DNA of 64,000 bases from Acinetobacter sp. ANC 5054 (GCF_002135295.1 NZ_NEGG01000007.1:62001-126000), one strand, 5' to 3'. Positions 46,333-56,367 are shown, counted from the first letter of the stretch. Program-made: numbers and translations. Notes: generated from the sequence alone by a model not told the origin.

Positions 46333-47271
46333 CTACTTCAACTGTACGCGTGGATCGACGAGTTTATAAATCAAATCCGCGATTAAGTTAAAAATCATGG
46401 TTGCCGCTGCAACATAGACCGTAATGGCTTTAATCACTGGGAAATCGCTTCGTTCAACAGCAATAATCACTTCACGACCAATACCCGGAATACCAAAGAA
46501 ACGCTCAATCAGGAATGCACCAATCAATAATGCTGGTAGGCTCGACATGACGTCAGTAATAATTGGAATTGAAGCATTACGCAAAACATGGACACCCAGA
46601 ATCCGGCTTTCACCCACACCTTTAGCACGTGCTGTACGCACATAGTCTTGATTGACTTCATCTAAGACAAAGCTGCGGTATAAGCGCAGTGTTGGCGCAA
46701 TACTCACCACCAACATGATTAAAATTGGCAGCAGTCCATATTTAAATAAGTTTTCACTAAATTGATCACTCCAACCTTGTACTGGAAACCAACTCAGTTG
46801 ATATGCAAAAACATATTGGAAGACAATGATATAAACCAAAATGCTGATCGACATACCAATCGTACACAACATCATAATCATGCGATCAGTCAGCGTGCCA
46901 CGCACAGAAGCAACAGCCAGAGCCAAACCAATTGAAATGATTGTCTGTAAAATGGTCAGTGGGATCAAAATCGTGAGCGATGGACCAAGTCTAGTCATAA
47001 TAATCTCAGAGACTGACTCGCCCGTACTCCAACTTAGTCCGTAGTCGAAGGTTAATATTTGTTTGATAAAAATCCACAATTGAACGTAATACGGCTGGTC
47101 CACACCCAATTGTTGACGAATATTTTCAATTTGCTCTGGGTTCGACATTTTGCCTGCCAAAATATATGCAGGATCACCACCCACCCAGTTAAACAGGAAG
47201 AATATGAGCAGAACGACCCCGAGCATCGTCGGGATCATCTGCCATATACGCCGTATAATATATGCCAGCAT
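46333..47271 (-). CDS. Peptide ABC transporter permease (YejB-like, DppB group)
   Basis: 312 residues with six membrane helices. The N-terminus MLAYIIRRIWQMIPTMLGVVLLIFFLF is characteristic in pattern of DppB/OppB permeases (first 20 residues shown by type). The EAA loop is DYVRTARAKGVGESRILGVHVLRNA, read in two parts as DYVRTARAKGVGES and RILGVHVLRNA. It ends 8 bases before the yejE-like gene, giving a compact permease pair. It forms the heterodimeric pore with it. Confidence 0.9.
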   Translation of the reverse strand: MLAYIIRRIWQMIPTMLGVVLLIFFLFNWVGGDPAYILAGKMSNPEQIENIRQQLGVDQPYYVQLWIFIKQILTFDYGLSWSTGESVSEIIMTRLGPSLTILIPLTILQTIISIGLALAVASVRGTLTDRMIMMLCTIGMSISILVYIIVFQYVFAYQLSWFPVQGWSDQFSENLFKYGLLPILIMLVVSIAPTLRLYRSFVLDEVNQDYVRTARAKGVGESRILGVHVLRNASIPIITDVMSSLPALLIGAFLIERFFGIPGIGREVIIAVERSDFPVIKAITVYVAAATMIFNLIADLIYKLVDPRVQLK

Positions 47272-47281
47272 AAAGACCTAC

Positions 47282-49297
47282 CTACTTAACACGTTGACCG
47301 GTAATTTCGTCGAAAAATGCTTTATTGTCAGGTTTACGACCTAAGAAATCATGCACCAATTTTTCAGCTTCATATTGACCACCTTGTGCCAAAATACTTT
47401 GACGGTAGCGCTGCCCAACTTCTGGGTTGTTTAAGTGATCGCCAAAAGCTGACAACATATCGAGTGCCATAACTTCAGACCACATATAACCGTAATAACC
47501 AACTTGGTATCCGCCCATAATGTGGTTGAATTGCCCAGGGAATTCAGTTGTTGGTACATAACCTAATGCAGTTTCGCCTTCCATTTTTTTCCATACATCT
47601 AGCGGTTGAACACTTAATGCATCGGATGAATGTAGTGCCATATCATATTTTGCATATAGCGTTTGGCGTGCATAGTGCAAACCACGACCATAGCTATGTA
47701 CCGCATTTAATTTGGCAATAAGCGCATCATCTACACGTGGACAATCTGGTTTGCAGTAATTTGCAAGTGTCGATAGTGTTTCTTTACGACGCGCCCACTC
47801 TTCATACATTTGAGAAGGTGCTTCAACAAAATCGCGCTCGACTGAAGTACCTGATTGCGATGCATAACGGGTATGCGACAAAATGCCATGCAATGCATGC
47901 CCGAACTCATGAACAAAAGTTTCAAGCTCGTCACTGTTTAAACCTTTACGGTTAAAGTTCGTCACCAAAGCTGAAATAGGCTTACGACCTGTGAGTGTGC
48001 TTCCGCCTTTCACACCCCATACGGCAGCATGACCATATTTGCCTTTACGTGGGAATTTATCGATATATAAACCACCCAGTAATTCGCCTGTTTTCTTATC
48101 AGTTACATCGTAATATTCAACTTCATCCTGCCAAACATCCACTTTTGCAGGTTTAAAATCAATACCGTAAAGGTCTGATGAAATGGCAAATAACCATTCT
48201 TGAGAGGCTTGGGTTGGGAAATAATCACGTAATTTTTCTTGATCGATTTGATATTTTTCTTTACGTAATTTTTCGCTCCAATAGCTTTCACTCCAGCGAT
48301 TTATTTCAGCTTTTTCTACTGGAATATTTAAGGTTTTGGCCTTGAATTCACGTAAGGTTTGTACTTCCTTTTTCTCTAAAGGTGCAACGGTATCGTATAC
48401 TTCTCCAAGGAATTTATTTACCGTTTCAGGGTCTTTCGCCATACGATGTTGCAGCACCCATTCTGCATAGCTTTTCTTGTCAAATAATTGTGCAATTTCA
48501 TAACGCAAATCCATTGCTTGCTTTAACAAGCTTAGATTTTTTTCTGTACCACGACGTGTGAAAGCGATTTGATAGCGTTTGCGTGCAGCATCATTTTCCG
48601 CAAGTTCCATAAATGGGCGGTATTCAGGATACTCAAATCCAAGTAAATAATTGCCTTTTTCATTTTTCTTTAAGCCTGAAATATAGCTTTCAGGTAATCC
48701 TTTAAGTTCCGCAGGCGTAAATTCTAGTTTTTCGGTGTTATCACGTACATTACGAGCATATTCTTGCTCAATTTTCGTAAGTTCATCAAAAATGGCTTTT
48801 AAACGTGCCCGTTTTTCTGGCGTAAATTGCACACCCGTATTTTCAAATCCATCTAAAATGTCTTGACGCATTTTTTTATCAATATCGTCATTGGTTTTTA
48901 GCTTTTTAATTTGTTCGTATAATTTAGGATTTTGAAAAACTGAAGTTTGGAATTCGCTGATTTTAATTTCACAGTCTTCAGCAGCTTTACGTAATGCTTC
49001 ATCTGGATCGACATTACTATACAGTCCAATCGGCCCATAGAAATCTTCAAACTTGGCAAAAATTTGATCCCACTCTGCAAGTACTGGCGCAGCTTTGGCA
49101 TTTTTCTTAATGGATTTTTTTTCAAATGCATTTAGCTCAGTCTGCACTTGTTGAATTTTAGCATCACACAGCGCAGGAATATCTTGAGCTTTAAACTTTG
49201 GCAAAGTACTACGTGTCGAGTCTTCTGCTTGAGCAATTTGACTTCCCCCCATCATGAGCATAGTCAGTGTCGTCAATTTTAATGCTTGGTTTTTCAT
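47282..49297 (-). CDS. Secreted M3-family oligopeptidase
   Basis: 671 residues. The first 24 form a signal peptide ending in QIAQA before EDSTRS, so the enzyme is expected in the periplasm. The zinc motif HEFGHALH lies near residue 460 in the ETFVHEFGH segment, and the family C-terminal domain with EVMALDMLSAF is present. Cytosolic relatives (OpdA, Dcp) cut short peptides. Lying between the solute-binding protein genes and the permease genes, it could trim peptides before import. Length and motif order match M3A metallopeptidases. TGGAG precedes the ATG; the permease gene starts 10 bases later. Confidence 0.92.
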   Translation of the reverse strand: MKNQALKLTTLTMLMMGGSQIAQAEDSTRSTLPKFKAQDIPALCDAKIQQVQTELNAFEKKSIKKNAKAAPVLAEWDQIFAKFEDFYGPIGLYSNVDPDEALRKAAEDCEIKISEFQTSVFQNPKLYEQIKKLKTNDDIDKKMRQDILDGFENTGVQFTPEKRARLKAIFDELTKIEQEYARNVRDNTEKLEFTPAELKGLPESYISGLKKNEKGNYLLGFEYPEYRPFMELAENDAARKRYQIAFTRRGTEKNLSLLKQAMDLRYEIAQLFDKKSYAEWVLQHRMAKDPETVNKFLGEVYDTVAPLEKKEVQTLREFKAKTLNIPVEKAEINRWSESYWSEKLRKEKYQIDQEKLRDYFPTQASQEWLFAISSDLYGIDFKPAKVDVWQDEVEYYDVTDKKTGELLGGLYIDKFPRKGKYGHAAVWGVKGGSTLTGRKPISALVTNFNRKGLNSDELETFVHEFGHALHGILSHTRYASQSGTSVERDFVEAPSQMYEEWARRKETLSTLANYCKPDCPRVDDALIAKLNAVHSYGRGLHYARQTLYAKYDMALHSSDALSVQPLDVWKKMEGETALGYVPTTEFPGQFNHIMGGYQVGYYGYMWSEVMALDMLSAFGDHLNNPEVGQRYRQSILAQGGQYEAEKLVHDFLGRKPDNKAFFDEITGQRVK

Positions 49298-49321
49298 AAT
49301 TTCTCCAGTTTTTATTCCATT

Positions 49322-51130
49322 TTATTTCTTTGGGTCTATATCGATATACATCCATTCAGCAGCCAAAATCGGATGCTTCTTATAACCAATCACACGCGGT
49401 TGTGATAACACTGTTCGATAACGGGCATAGTTCACCTGTACGGGCATATATACTTCTAAAATGCGCGACATTTTTCGATATAGAGCATCACGTTCAGGGC
49501 CGGGTTTCATTCGCTGAGTTTGTTCATACAAACGGTCATACTCAGGAATTTTTGAACAACCATTGTTCGTAACATTAATATTTTTGCCATAAAACAACTG
49601 CATGAAATTATCCGCATCTGGATAGTCAGCAATCCATGCCGATGCTTTAAACATGGTTTTACATTGTTTCTCTGCTTTTAACGCTTCAGCGAATGGCATC
49701 GACTTAGTCGTCATCTTAATTTTGATGCTATCTAAGGTTTTCTTCCAAAACTCTGCACTTTGTTGTGAACGTGCTGTATTGCCCGAGAGTGTTAATTCAA
49801 TCGTTAAAGGTTTACCATTCGGCAGCGTCCGCCAGCCATCCGCACCGACATTGTATTTATAACGATCAAGTAATAAATTTGCAGCTTTTACGGAGTAAGG
49901 AATACTGCTTTTATAATTAGGGTCATAACCTGCAACACCCATTGGAATCGGACTTTGCAGTTTCTGTGCATCACCATTCATTAATATTTTGATTTGATTA
50001 TCTGCGGAATACGCCATCGCCATTGCACGACGCAAGGCAATTTTTTCCTTACTAAAACCACCCACAATGGGGTTTTGCATGTTCCAGTAATGATAATCAA
50101 GCGATGGATCTGCGATGCGCGACATTTGAATGCCCTTTTTCGCTAATTCAGGCTTTAGTGCACCATCTTTTAAGGCTTGTACCGATAAATCACCGTCCAA
50201 TACCAAAAGATCCGCCTCATCTTTGACAAAACTTAGCCAGCGAGATTGTGACTCTTCCATCACTTGAATGTCGACCACGCCCACTTGTGGCATATTTTTG
50301 CCTTTCATTGCATCGACAATTTTTTGGTCTTCAGCAGAAGATGGCTTAAAGTCCCAAACAAAACCACGGTAATTTGGATTGGCTTTAAGCACAATACGTG
50401 AGCCCGGAGTCCAGCGGGTTAAAATGTAGGGTCCTGTACCAATCGGCCTTCCCATGACAAAACCTGCTTTATCGCGATATTTTTCAATCACCTCGCGAGC
50501 CATAGCAGAAGCCGGTTGGTGTGCAAGGAGCATTGGAAAGTTTTGATCTGGAGCAGTTAAACGAAGTACCAAGGTATAACGGTCAGGTGTTTGAATGCCA
50601 GCAATATGAGCATCGTAATTGAATTTTCCAGTTTTTTTTGCTTGCTCAAGAACAGCATCCATACCCAAAATTCGACCATCTAACAACCAACTATTCGGTG
50701 AACGTAAGCTCGGATCGAGTAAACGCTTAAACGAATAAGCATAATCTGCTGCGGTTAACTCTCTTTTCTTGCCCTTAAAAACAGGATCATCAGCAAAATA
50801 AATGCCTTTTTGTACTTTGATGGTATAAGTCAAACCATCAGCACTGACCTCAGGCAAAGCTGCCGCAGTTTTTGGTACAAGTTTGGCCGGTGAGGCTAAA
50901 TAGTCATAGGTATACAAGGTTTCAAAAATAGATGTATTGACATGTGCTGAATACAAATCATGCACGCCTACAGGGTCGAAACCAGTTTCCGCAACAGGGA
51001 ATATATAACGTAGAACTTTGTTCGGATCTGCTGGGTTTTTGGCATATACATAATTTGCTGAAAGTAACATTCCCCCCAACACAAAAGCCGCACCAAATTT
51101 CTTTAAACAATGATTCTGTTTTTGTTTCAT
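49322..51130 (-). CDS. Peptide-type ABC solute-binding protein (family 5), first paralogue
   Basis: 602 residues with a signal peptide (cleavage probably after NYVYA). Family-5 features are TGFDPVGVHDLYSAH at the N-terminus, KGIYFADDPVFKGKKRELTAADYAYSFKRL, and the GTGPYILTRW hinge segment. These proteins capture peptides or similar ligands in the periplasm. It lies between the second binding protein and the M3 peptidase in the operon. It is clearly related to the gene at 51147-52925, most likely by tandem duplication; long shared stretches such as FKGKKREL and GFVWDFK or GFVWNFK are visible. Confidence 0.92.
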   Translation of the reverse strand: MKQKQNHCLKKFGAAFVLGGMLLSANYVYAKNPADPNKVLRYIFPVAETGFDPVGVHDLYSAHVNTSIFETLYTYDYLASPAKLVPKTAAALPEVSADGLTYTIKVQKGIYFADDPVFKGKKRELTAADYAYSFKRLLDPSLRSPNSWLLDGRILGMDAVLEQAKKTGKFNYDAHIAGIQTPDRYTLVLRLTAPDQNFPMLLAHQPASAMAREVIEKYRDKAGFVMGRPIGTGPYILTRWTPGSRIVLKANPNYRGFVWDFKPSSAEDQKIVDAMKGKNMPQVGVVDIQVMEESQSRWLSFVKDEADLLVLDGDLSVQALKDGALKPELAKKGIQMSRIADPSLDYHYWNMQNPIVGGFSKEKIALRRAMAMAYSADNQIKILMNGDAQKLQSPIPMGVAGYDPNYKSSIPYSVKAANLLLDRYKYNVGADGWRTLPNGKPLTIELTLSGNTARSQQSAEFWKKTLDSIKIKMTTKSMPFAEALKAEKQCKTMFKASAWIADYPDADNFMQLFYGKNINVTNNGCSKIPEYDRLYEQTQRMKPGPERDALYRKMSRILEVYMPVQVNYARYRTVLSQPRVIGYKKHPILAAEWMYIDIDPKK

Positions 51131-51146
51131 GATGATCCCAAATCAA

Positions 51147-52925
51147 TTATTTTTTGCTTGGTTGTATATCCAAATATTGCCAAGCCGTATTCATCATAGG
51201 ATGTGTTTTATAACCCTGAATTTCAGGATGAATGAGCCAATTACGTATCCGTGTTGAATGCAATATCCAAGGATTATCAGCCTCAATTTGACGATTCATT
51301 TTTTCATAAAAAACTTCACGATCTTTCGGTTGCAACACGATCGCCTGCTTATACAAATTGTCATAAGCTTTCGATTGATAACAACTTAAATTCCCCTGAC
51401 CTGAATTTGGGCCATAAAGTAATTGAGCAAAATTTTCACCTTCTGGATAATCTGCAATCCATGCGCCACCCCACATCATGTATTTACATTGCATCGCTTC
51501 TTTAAGGTTGTCTGCAAAGTTACTGACCTTAAACTCAACCCGCACCCCAATGGCATCTAAATTCTTTTTCCATAGTTCTGACTGTATCACTGATTTTGAA
51601 CTATTTTCTGTATTGATTTTTAAAGTTAAGGGTTTTCCATTAGGCAGATTTCGATAGCCATCCGCACCTTTTTTATAACCAAAACGATCGAGTAATTTGT
51701 TGGCTAAAAGCGGGTTATAACCGATACTGCTACGATATTTTGGGTCAAAACCACTCACCCCTTCTGGAAGCAGCATTTCTGCTTTAACGGCTTGACCTTG
51801 ATAAAGCTGTTTGATTGACTCCGCTTGGTTATACGACATACTAATTGCACGGCGTAGGGCAATTTTATCTAGGCTAAATCCACCCACAGTTGGATCTTGC
51901 ATGTTAAACATCGTGTAGGTAATTTCGGCATCTTTGTTTGGGTAGAGTTTAATGCCCTGTTTTAGCAAATCAGGCTTGAGCCTATTGCCGTCTAAGGCTT
52001 GCGTTACTGCATTTGAGGTTAATTTATCAAAGTTCAACTGACCTGTTTTAAATGCAAGCCATCTAGACTGTTCCTCCTCAATAATACTGACCGACACCTT
52101 GCCAATTTGTGGCATCTGCTTACCGTTCATTTCTTTAACCAATTGGTTGTCCCATGCAGTGCCAGTAGACTTAAAGTTCCAAACAAATCCACGATAGTTC
52201 GGGTTTGCTGTCAATTCAATTTTACTGCGTGGAACATATTTACTGAGTTGATACGGACCAGTGCCAACAGGATGCTGCGCAAGTTTTGTGCCATAAAAGT
52301 CAACAACTTCTTTGGCAATTGCACCAAAAGTGACATAGGCGAGGATGTATTGGAAGTTATAGTCAGGACGCGTGAGTGTAATTTGCAAGGTATAGGGATC
52401 AAGTGCTTTTAAGCCTGCAATCGGTGCATTGTAGTCAAATTTGCCCGTTTTCTTTGCTTGGGCAACCGACTCATCTCCCCCTATGATTTTTCCATCAATA
52501 AATGAATAGGTCGGTGAACGGTTGGCAGGATCTAAAATTCTTTGAATTGCAAAAATATAGTCTTGTGCGACCAATTCACGCTTTTTGCCCTTAAACGCGG
52601 CATCATTTGAATAATAAATGCCTCGCTTAATTTTGAAAGTATAGACTTTGCCCTCTTGCTCAATTTTAGGCATGGCTTCCACTGTGTTTGGTACCAATAC
52701 TACTGGACGTGCGAGATAATCATATTTCAGTAAGGGTTCAAAAATTGCTTCTGCAATATTGCCACTATAATAATTATAGGTTTTGACCATATCAAAACCA
52801 TCATCTGGCGCTTCAAAAGCAATATTTAAAACTTTATTGGTTTGAGCCGAAGCCTGTAATTCTGTAAACACCCCAGTAGATATAAATAATGCGATGGCAG
52901 TAATTTTAAGTTTATCAGTTTTCAA
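51147..52925 (-). CDS. Peptide-type ABC solute-binding protein (family 5), second paralogue
   Basis: 592 residues; first gene of the operon. The start codon is TTG at 52925 with AAAGG seven bases upstream. A signal peptide ends near LQASA. The mature part has DDGFDMVKTYNYYSGN, KGKKRELVAQDYIFAIQRIL and the GTGPYQLSKY segment. It is closely related to the next gene, suggesting different ligand preferences or redundancy. Its promoter lies in the long gap before the divergent TonB-dependent receptor, so the two sides may share regulation. Confidence 0.92.
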   Translation of the reverse strand: MKTDKLKITAIALFISTGVFTELQASAQTNKVLNIAFEAPDDGFDMVKTYNYYSGNIAEAIFEPLLKYDYLARPVVLVPNTVEAMPKIEQEGKVYTFKIKRGIYYSNDAAFKGKKRELVAQDYIFAIQRILDPANRSPTYSFIDGKIIGGDESVAQAKKTGKFDYNAPIAGLKALDPYTLQITLTRPDYNFQYILAYVTFGAIAKEVVDFYGTKLAQHPVGTGPYQLSKYVPRSKIELTANPNYRGFVWNFKSTGTAWDNQLVKEMNGKQMPQIGKVSVSIIEEEQSRWLAFKTGQLNFDKLTSNAVTQALDGNRLKPDLLKQGIKLYPNKDAEITYTMFNMQDPTVGGFSLDKIALRRAISMSYNQAESIKQLYQGQAVKAEMLLPEGVSGFDPKYRSSIGYNPLLANKLLDRFGYKKGADGYRNLPNGKPLTLKINTENSSKSVIQSELWKKNLDAIGVRVEFKVSNFADNLKEAMQCKYMMWGGAWIADYPEGENFAQLLYGPNSGQGNLSCYQSKAYDNLYKQAIVLQPKDREVFYEKMNRQIEADNPWILHSTRIRNWLIHPEIQGYKTHPMMNTAWQYLDIQPSKK

Positions 52926-53654
52926 ATTTATACCTTTATGTTGATTTTAGATAATACAAATCCATAAACAGACTTTATATAAAGCTGCCATTATTAAACT
53001 TAATAATTTAAATTTTAAACTGTGTATTAAACCAAGGCTTAAAACAGTTTAATGAATATAAGCGAATTTCATGCCACTTCTCCATGTTTGAAACTTATCT
53101 GAATTAAATATCCATTTAAATTCATTTTTTAAGATAAATTTATACTAATGTATTCTTTATTGCTGAACCTTCTTTTGATCAAAAGTTCAATTTCTTATCC
53201 TTCACACTTCGCGTGTGATTTGCACAAATATAATACACTCCTGACTCATATTGGATCACCCCTAGCAAAAAAATATGTAAAATAACGACTAACATATTGT
53301 TTTTATTATTAATAAATATTTTTTAATTACATATTTAATCAAACTGATAACACAAAAAATTAGGAACTGGTTGGCAATTTTAATTATTTACACCAAATAA
53401 ATTCATGTTAATTTTCAATTTTATTGAACAAACAATAAAAAAATACAAAAAATCATTAATTTGAATAAAATTTTAAAAAAAAATAAAAAAAAACTTGCCG
53501 TTCATCTTAAATTACTCCACTTTAAACTCATTAATGAACATATTTATCAGTATTTTATATTTAAAAATTATCATTAGATATAAATCTGGCACTTGAATTG
53601 CTTAAACCAAATCAAGCAATATCGCTAACTACAACAAAAAGGAATACTTTTACT
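52926..53654. promoter_or_regulatory. 729-base divergent regulatory region with several palindromes
   Basis: Very AT-rich gap between the peptide ABC operon and the TonB-dependent receptor. It contains TAAACTGT/ACAGTTTA (53016-53023 with 53044-53051), the perfect palindrome CTTTTGATCAAAAG (53172-53185) and the hairpin TCACAC-TTCGC-GTGTGA (53202-53218). Long A/T tracts (about 53440-53495) could bend DNA. No gene is visible. No full Fur box is present; ATTATCATT at 53578-53586 is only a partial match. No promoter could be fixed with confidence. Confidence 0.5.
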
Positions 53655-53663
53655 ATGAAAGAG

Positions 53664-53688
53664 AAAAAAATGCTAAATCTGTGGGGGG
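53664..53688 (+). repeat. A7 and G6 homopolymer tracts at the start of the TonB-dependent receptor gene
   Basis: A7 at 53664-53670 and G6 at 53683-53688 both lie between the ATG at 53655 and the receptor frame. The ATG frame stops after 21 codons; adding one base in either tract joins it to the receptor frame. Confidence 0.75.
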
Positions 53689-56356
53689 CACAACGTTTGG
53701 CAAAACTATACTTAAATTAAGTACTCTTAGTTTAAGTATGCTGTGTTTATCATTAGCGCATGCAGCTGAACAAAATGATGAAGAACCCGAAAAAGTAACT
53801 AAAGTAACTGTTACTGGCTCGTCAATTAAAGGGGTTTCAGCACAAAGTTCTTCACCTATTACCGTAATCAAAGTTGAAGAATTAACCAAACAAGGGGTAA
53901 CAACAACAGAAGAAGCACTGATAAAAATTAGTGCTAACCAAGCGGGTTACAGTACTGCTCAAAACGTTGGTGCAAGTAATACTTCTGGTTCAACAGCAAA
54001 CCTTCGTGGTTTAGGTCCCGATAAAACTTTGGTGCTTTTGAACGGACGTCGCCTTGCTTATAGTCCATTTAGTACATCGGAAACAAACCTAAATACCATT
54101 CCACTGGCGATGGTTGAACGCATTGAAGTTCTACGCGATGGTGCTTCGGCAATTTATGGTGCAGACGCTATTGCAGGTGTAATTAACTTCATCACCAAAA
54201 AACAATACCAAGGCGCTGGTATTAGTGGTGGTTTATCTAAACCAGAAGATAAAGGTGGAGAAGAATATGACGTCTCTATTTTTGGTGGTTTTGGCGATTT
54301 AGATGAACAAGGTTTCAACGTATACGGTGCAATTGACTATCGTAAAGCCAAAGAAATTATGGCTAAAGACCGTAAAGTAAGTCGCCGTGGTGGTCTACTA
54401 CCTGAACTCGGCATCGATGCTAGTTCAGCAAATGGTTTCCCTGCTAACTTCTATGACCCTAATGGCGGTCCATTAGATGAAGATGGCGTTCGTGAAGGCG
54501 TTCTCGCAAACCCATATGGCGGCGCTGCAAACTGTAGCAACTTAACCAATGTCGTTGAAGATGGTGGTTTATGCTTCTTAAATACTCAGGCACTGATTGG
54601 TATTCAGCCTGAAACAGAAGATCTTTCTGCCATTGGTCGTGCAACGATTAAATTAAGTGATAGTTTCAATGCCATTGGTGAATACGTATACGCAAAAAAT
54701 AAAGTAACAACATCTGTTGCCCCAGACGTCTATAGCCGTTCAGTCACTATTCCAAAGTCTAGTCAATATTATCCAGGCGAAGGTATTACCCCTGGTGTAG
54801 ATGGTCTAAGTGGAGAGCCTTTGGAACTGTATTTACGCTCCCAAGCGGGTAACCGTGTTTCACAATCCATTAATGAATCGCATCGTATTTTTGCCGGTCT
54901 TGAAGGTGAAGCTTATGGTTGGGATATGAATGGTGGTGTGACTTATGCAAAAGGTAAGGCATCTGATAGTTTTGTTAGTGGTTACTTAAACCGTGATCAA
55001 CTTCAAGCAGGTTTAGATGATGGAACCATTAACCCATTTGGACCTTCAGCTGATAATGGTGTTTGGTCTGCACTGAATGTAAGTGGCACAACCAATGAAG
55101 CAACACTTGATTCAACCACATTTGACTTTACCGTAAGTCGTCCGATTTATACCTTACCCGCAGGTGATGTAGGCTTTGCATTTGGCGGAAGTTTCACTAC
55201 ACAAGACTGGGAAGCAAAAGTTAATTCAGAACTTGTTCGCTTAGTGCCAGGTAGCGGGATTGACCCTGATAAACCACTGAGTAAAGGTGATCGTGACATT
55301 TCAGCGGCCTTTGCAGAACTACAAATCCCAATTACCAAAACCATTGAAGCGCAGCTCGCAGCCCGTTATGACGACTATAGTGATTTCGGTGACACCTTTA
55401 ACCCGAAAGTGGGTCTCCGCTGGGAACCAATTAAACAGTTAATGTTCCGTAGTACCTATAGCACCGGCTTCCGTGCGCCAAGTCTTTGGGAAATTAACGC
55501 TCAACAAAGCAAAACCTATACAGGGGCAAAATATAATGACCCTGTACTTTGCTCAGGCGGTACACCAACATCTCCTCAATATCAAACTGAATGTAATACT
55601 CAGTTCTACCGTATGTATGGTGGTAACCCCGACCTTCAACCAGAAGAATCAAAAACTTTTACCGCTGGCTTTGTTTACGAACCAATGAAAAACTTAGTTT
55701 TAGCTATTGATTATTACAACATTGAAGTTGAAAAATTAATTGGCGAAGTGGGTGAAACTTCAATTTTTGAAGACCCTGAAAAGTATGCGTCTTTATTCGT
55801 ACGTGGTGCCGATGGTCGTATTGATTACATCAATACCACTCTAATGAATACAGGGGGCATTAAAACTCAAGGTATTGATATCAGCTTAGATTATTTATCT
55901 CCAATAACTGCTACAGGCCGTTTTGGCTTCGGGATTAATGGTACATATGTCATCAAAAATGACTACCAAGAAGAAATAGGCGGTGAGTGGGAAGGTTTAG
56001 TGGGTGTATATGACGACCCTGCTGTTTTACGTTGGAAACACACAGCGAACCTTAACTGGAGTTATGAAAACTGGAAAATGATTTTTGAACAACAGTTCTT
56101 CCGTGGTTATGACGACCAAAACCAAATTGGTGAAGCACAGTTCGACAAACATCGTGTTCCTGACTACACCCTTTATAACATCGCAACAACTTACAGTGGA
56201 TTTAAAAACTTAGAGCTTACTGGTGGTATCAAAAATATTTTTGCTGAAGAACCTGCAGCATCGAACGTTTTAGATAACTTCCAATATGGCTATGACCCAC
56301 GTTATAGCGATCCGACTGGTCGTACATTCTATGTACGCGGTACGTACAAGTTCTAA
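53681..56356 (+). CDS. TonB-dependent outer-membrane receptor
   Basis: 891 residues as read from a GTG at 53681 that has no ribosome-binding site. The better placed ATG at 53655 (AAGGA upstream) is one base out of frame, so the N-terminus is probably disturbed. A signal peptide (KTILKLSTLSLSMLCLSLAHA) precedes a TonB-box-like KVTKVTVTG, read in two parts by the schema of the family. The plug domain shows ANLRGLGPDKTLVLLNGRR, RIEVLRDGASAIYGADAIAG, and the barrel ends in an aromatic-terminated strand TFYVRGTYKF. It imports a scarce ligand using energy from TonB. Neighbours encode TonB-ExbBD and a peptide ABC importer, so a peptide ligand is plausible; a siderophore is less so. Confidence 0.9.
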   Translation: MGGTTFGKTILKLSTLSLSMLCLSLAHAAEQNDEEPEKVTKVTVTGSSIKGVSAQSSSPITVIKVEELTKQGVTTTEEALIKISANQAGYSTAQNVGASNTSGSTANLRGLGPDKTLVLLNGRRLAYSPFSTSETNLNTIPLAMVERIEVLRDGASAIYGADAIAGVINFITKKQYQGAGISGGLSKPEDKGGEEYDVSIFGGFGDLDEQGFNVYGAIDYRKAKEIMAKDRKVSRRGGLLPELGIDASSANGFPANFYDPNGGPLDEDGVREGVLANPYGGAANCSNLTNVVEDGGLCFLNTQALIGIQPETEDLSAIGRATIKLSDSFNAIGEYVYAKNKVTTSVAPDVYSRSVTIPKSSQYYPGEGITPGVDGLSGEPLELYLRSQAGNRVSQSINESHRIFAGLEGEAYGWDMNGGVTYAKGKASDSFVSGYLNRDQLQAGLDDGTINPFGPSADNGVWSALNVSGTTNEATLDSTTFDFTVSRPIYTLPAGDVGFAFGGSFTTQDWEAKVNSELVRLVPGSGIDPDKPLSKGDRDISAAFAELQIPITKTIEAQLAARYDDYSDFGDTFNPKVGLRWEPIKQLMFRSTYSTGFRAPSLWEINAQQSKTYTGAKYNDPVLCSGGTPTSPQYQTECNTQFYRMYGGNPDLQPEESKTFTAGFVYEPMKNLVLAIDYYNIEVEKLIGEVGETSIFEDPEKYASLFVRGADGRIDYINTTLMNTGGIKTQGIDISLDYLSPITATGRFGFGINGTYVIKNDYQEEIGGEWEGLVGVYDDPAVLRWKHTANLNWSYENWKMIFEQQFFRGYDDQNQIGEAQFDKHRVPDYTLYNIATTYSGFKNLELTGGIKNIFAEEPAASNVLDNFQYGYDPRYSDPTGRTFYVRGTYKF

Positions 56357-56367
56357 AACCACAGTTT

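Noticed and set aside
53577..53587. Possible Fur box upstream of the TonB-dependent receptor
   Set aside because: Only about nine contiguous positions (ATTATCATT) fit the 19-base consensus, easily expected in AT-rich DNA.
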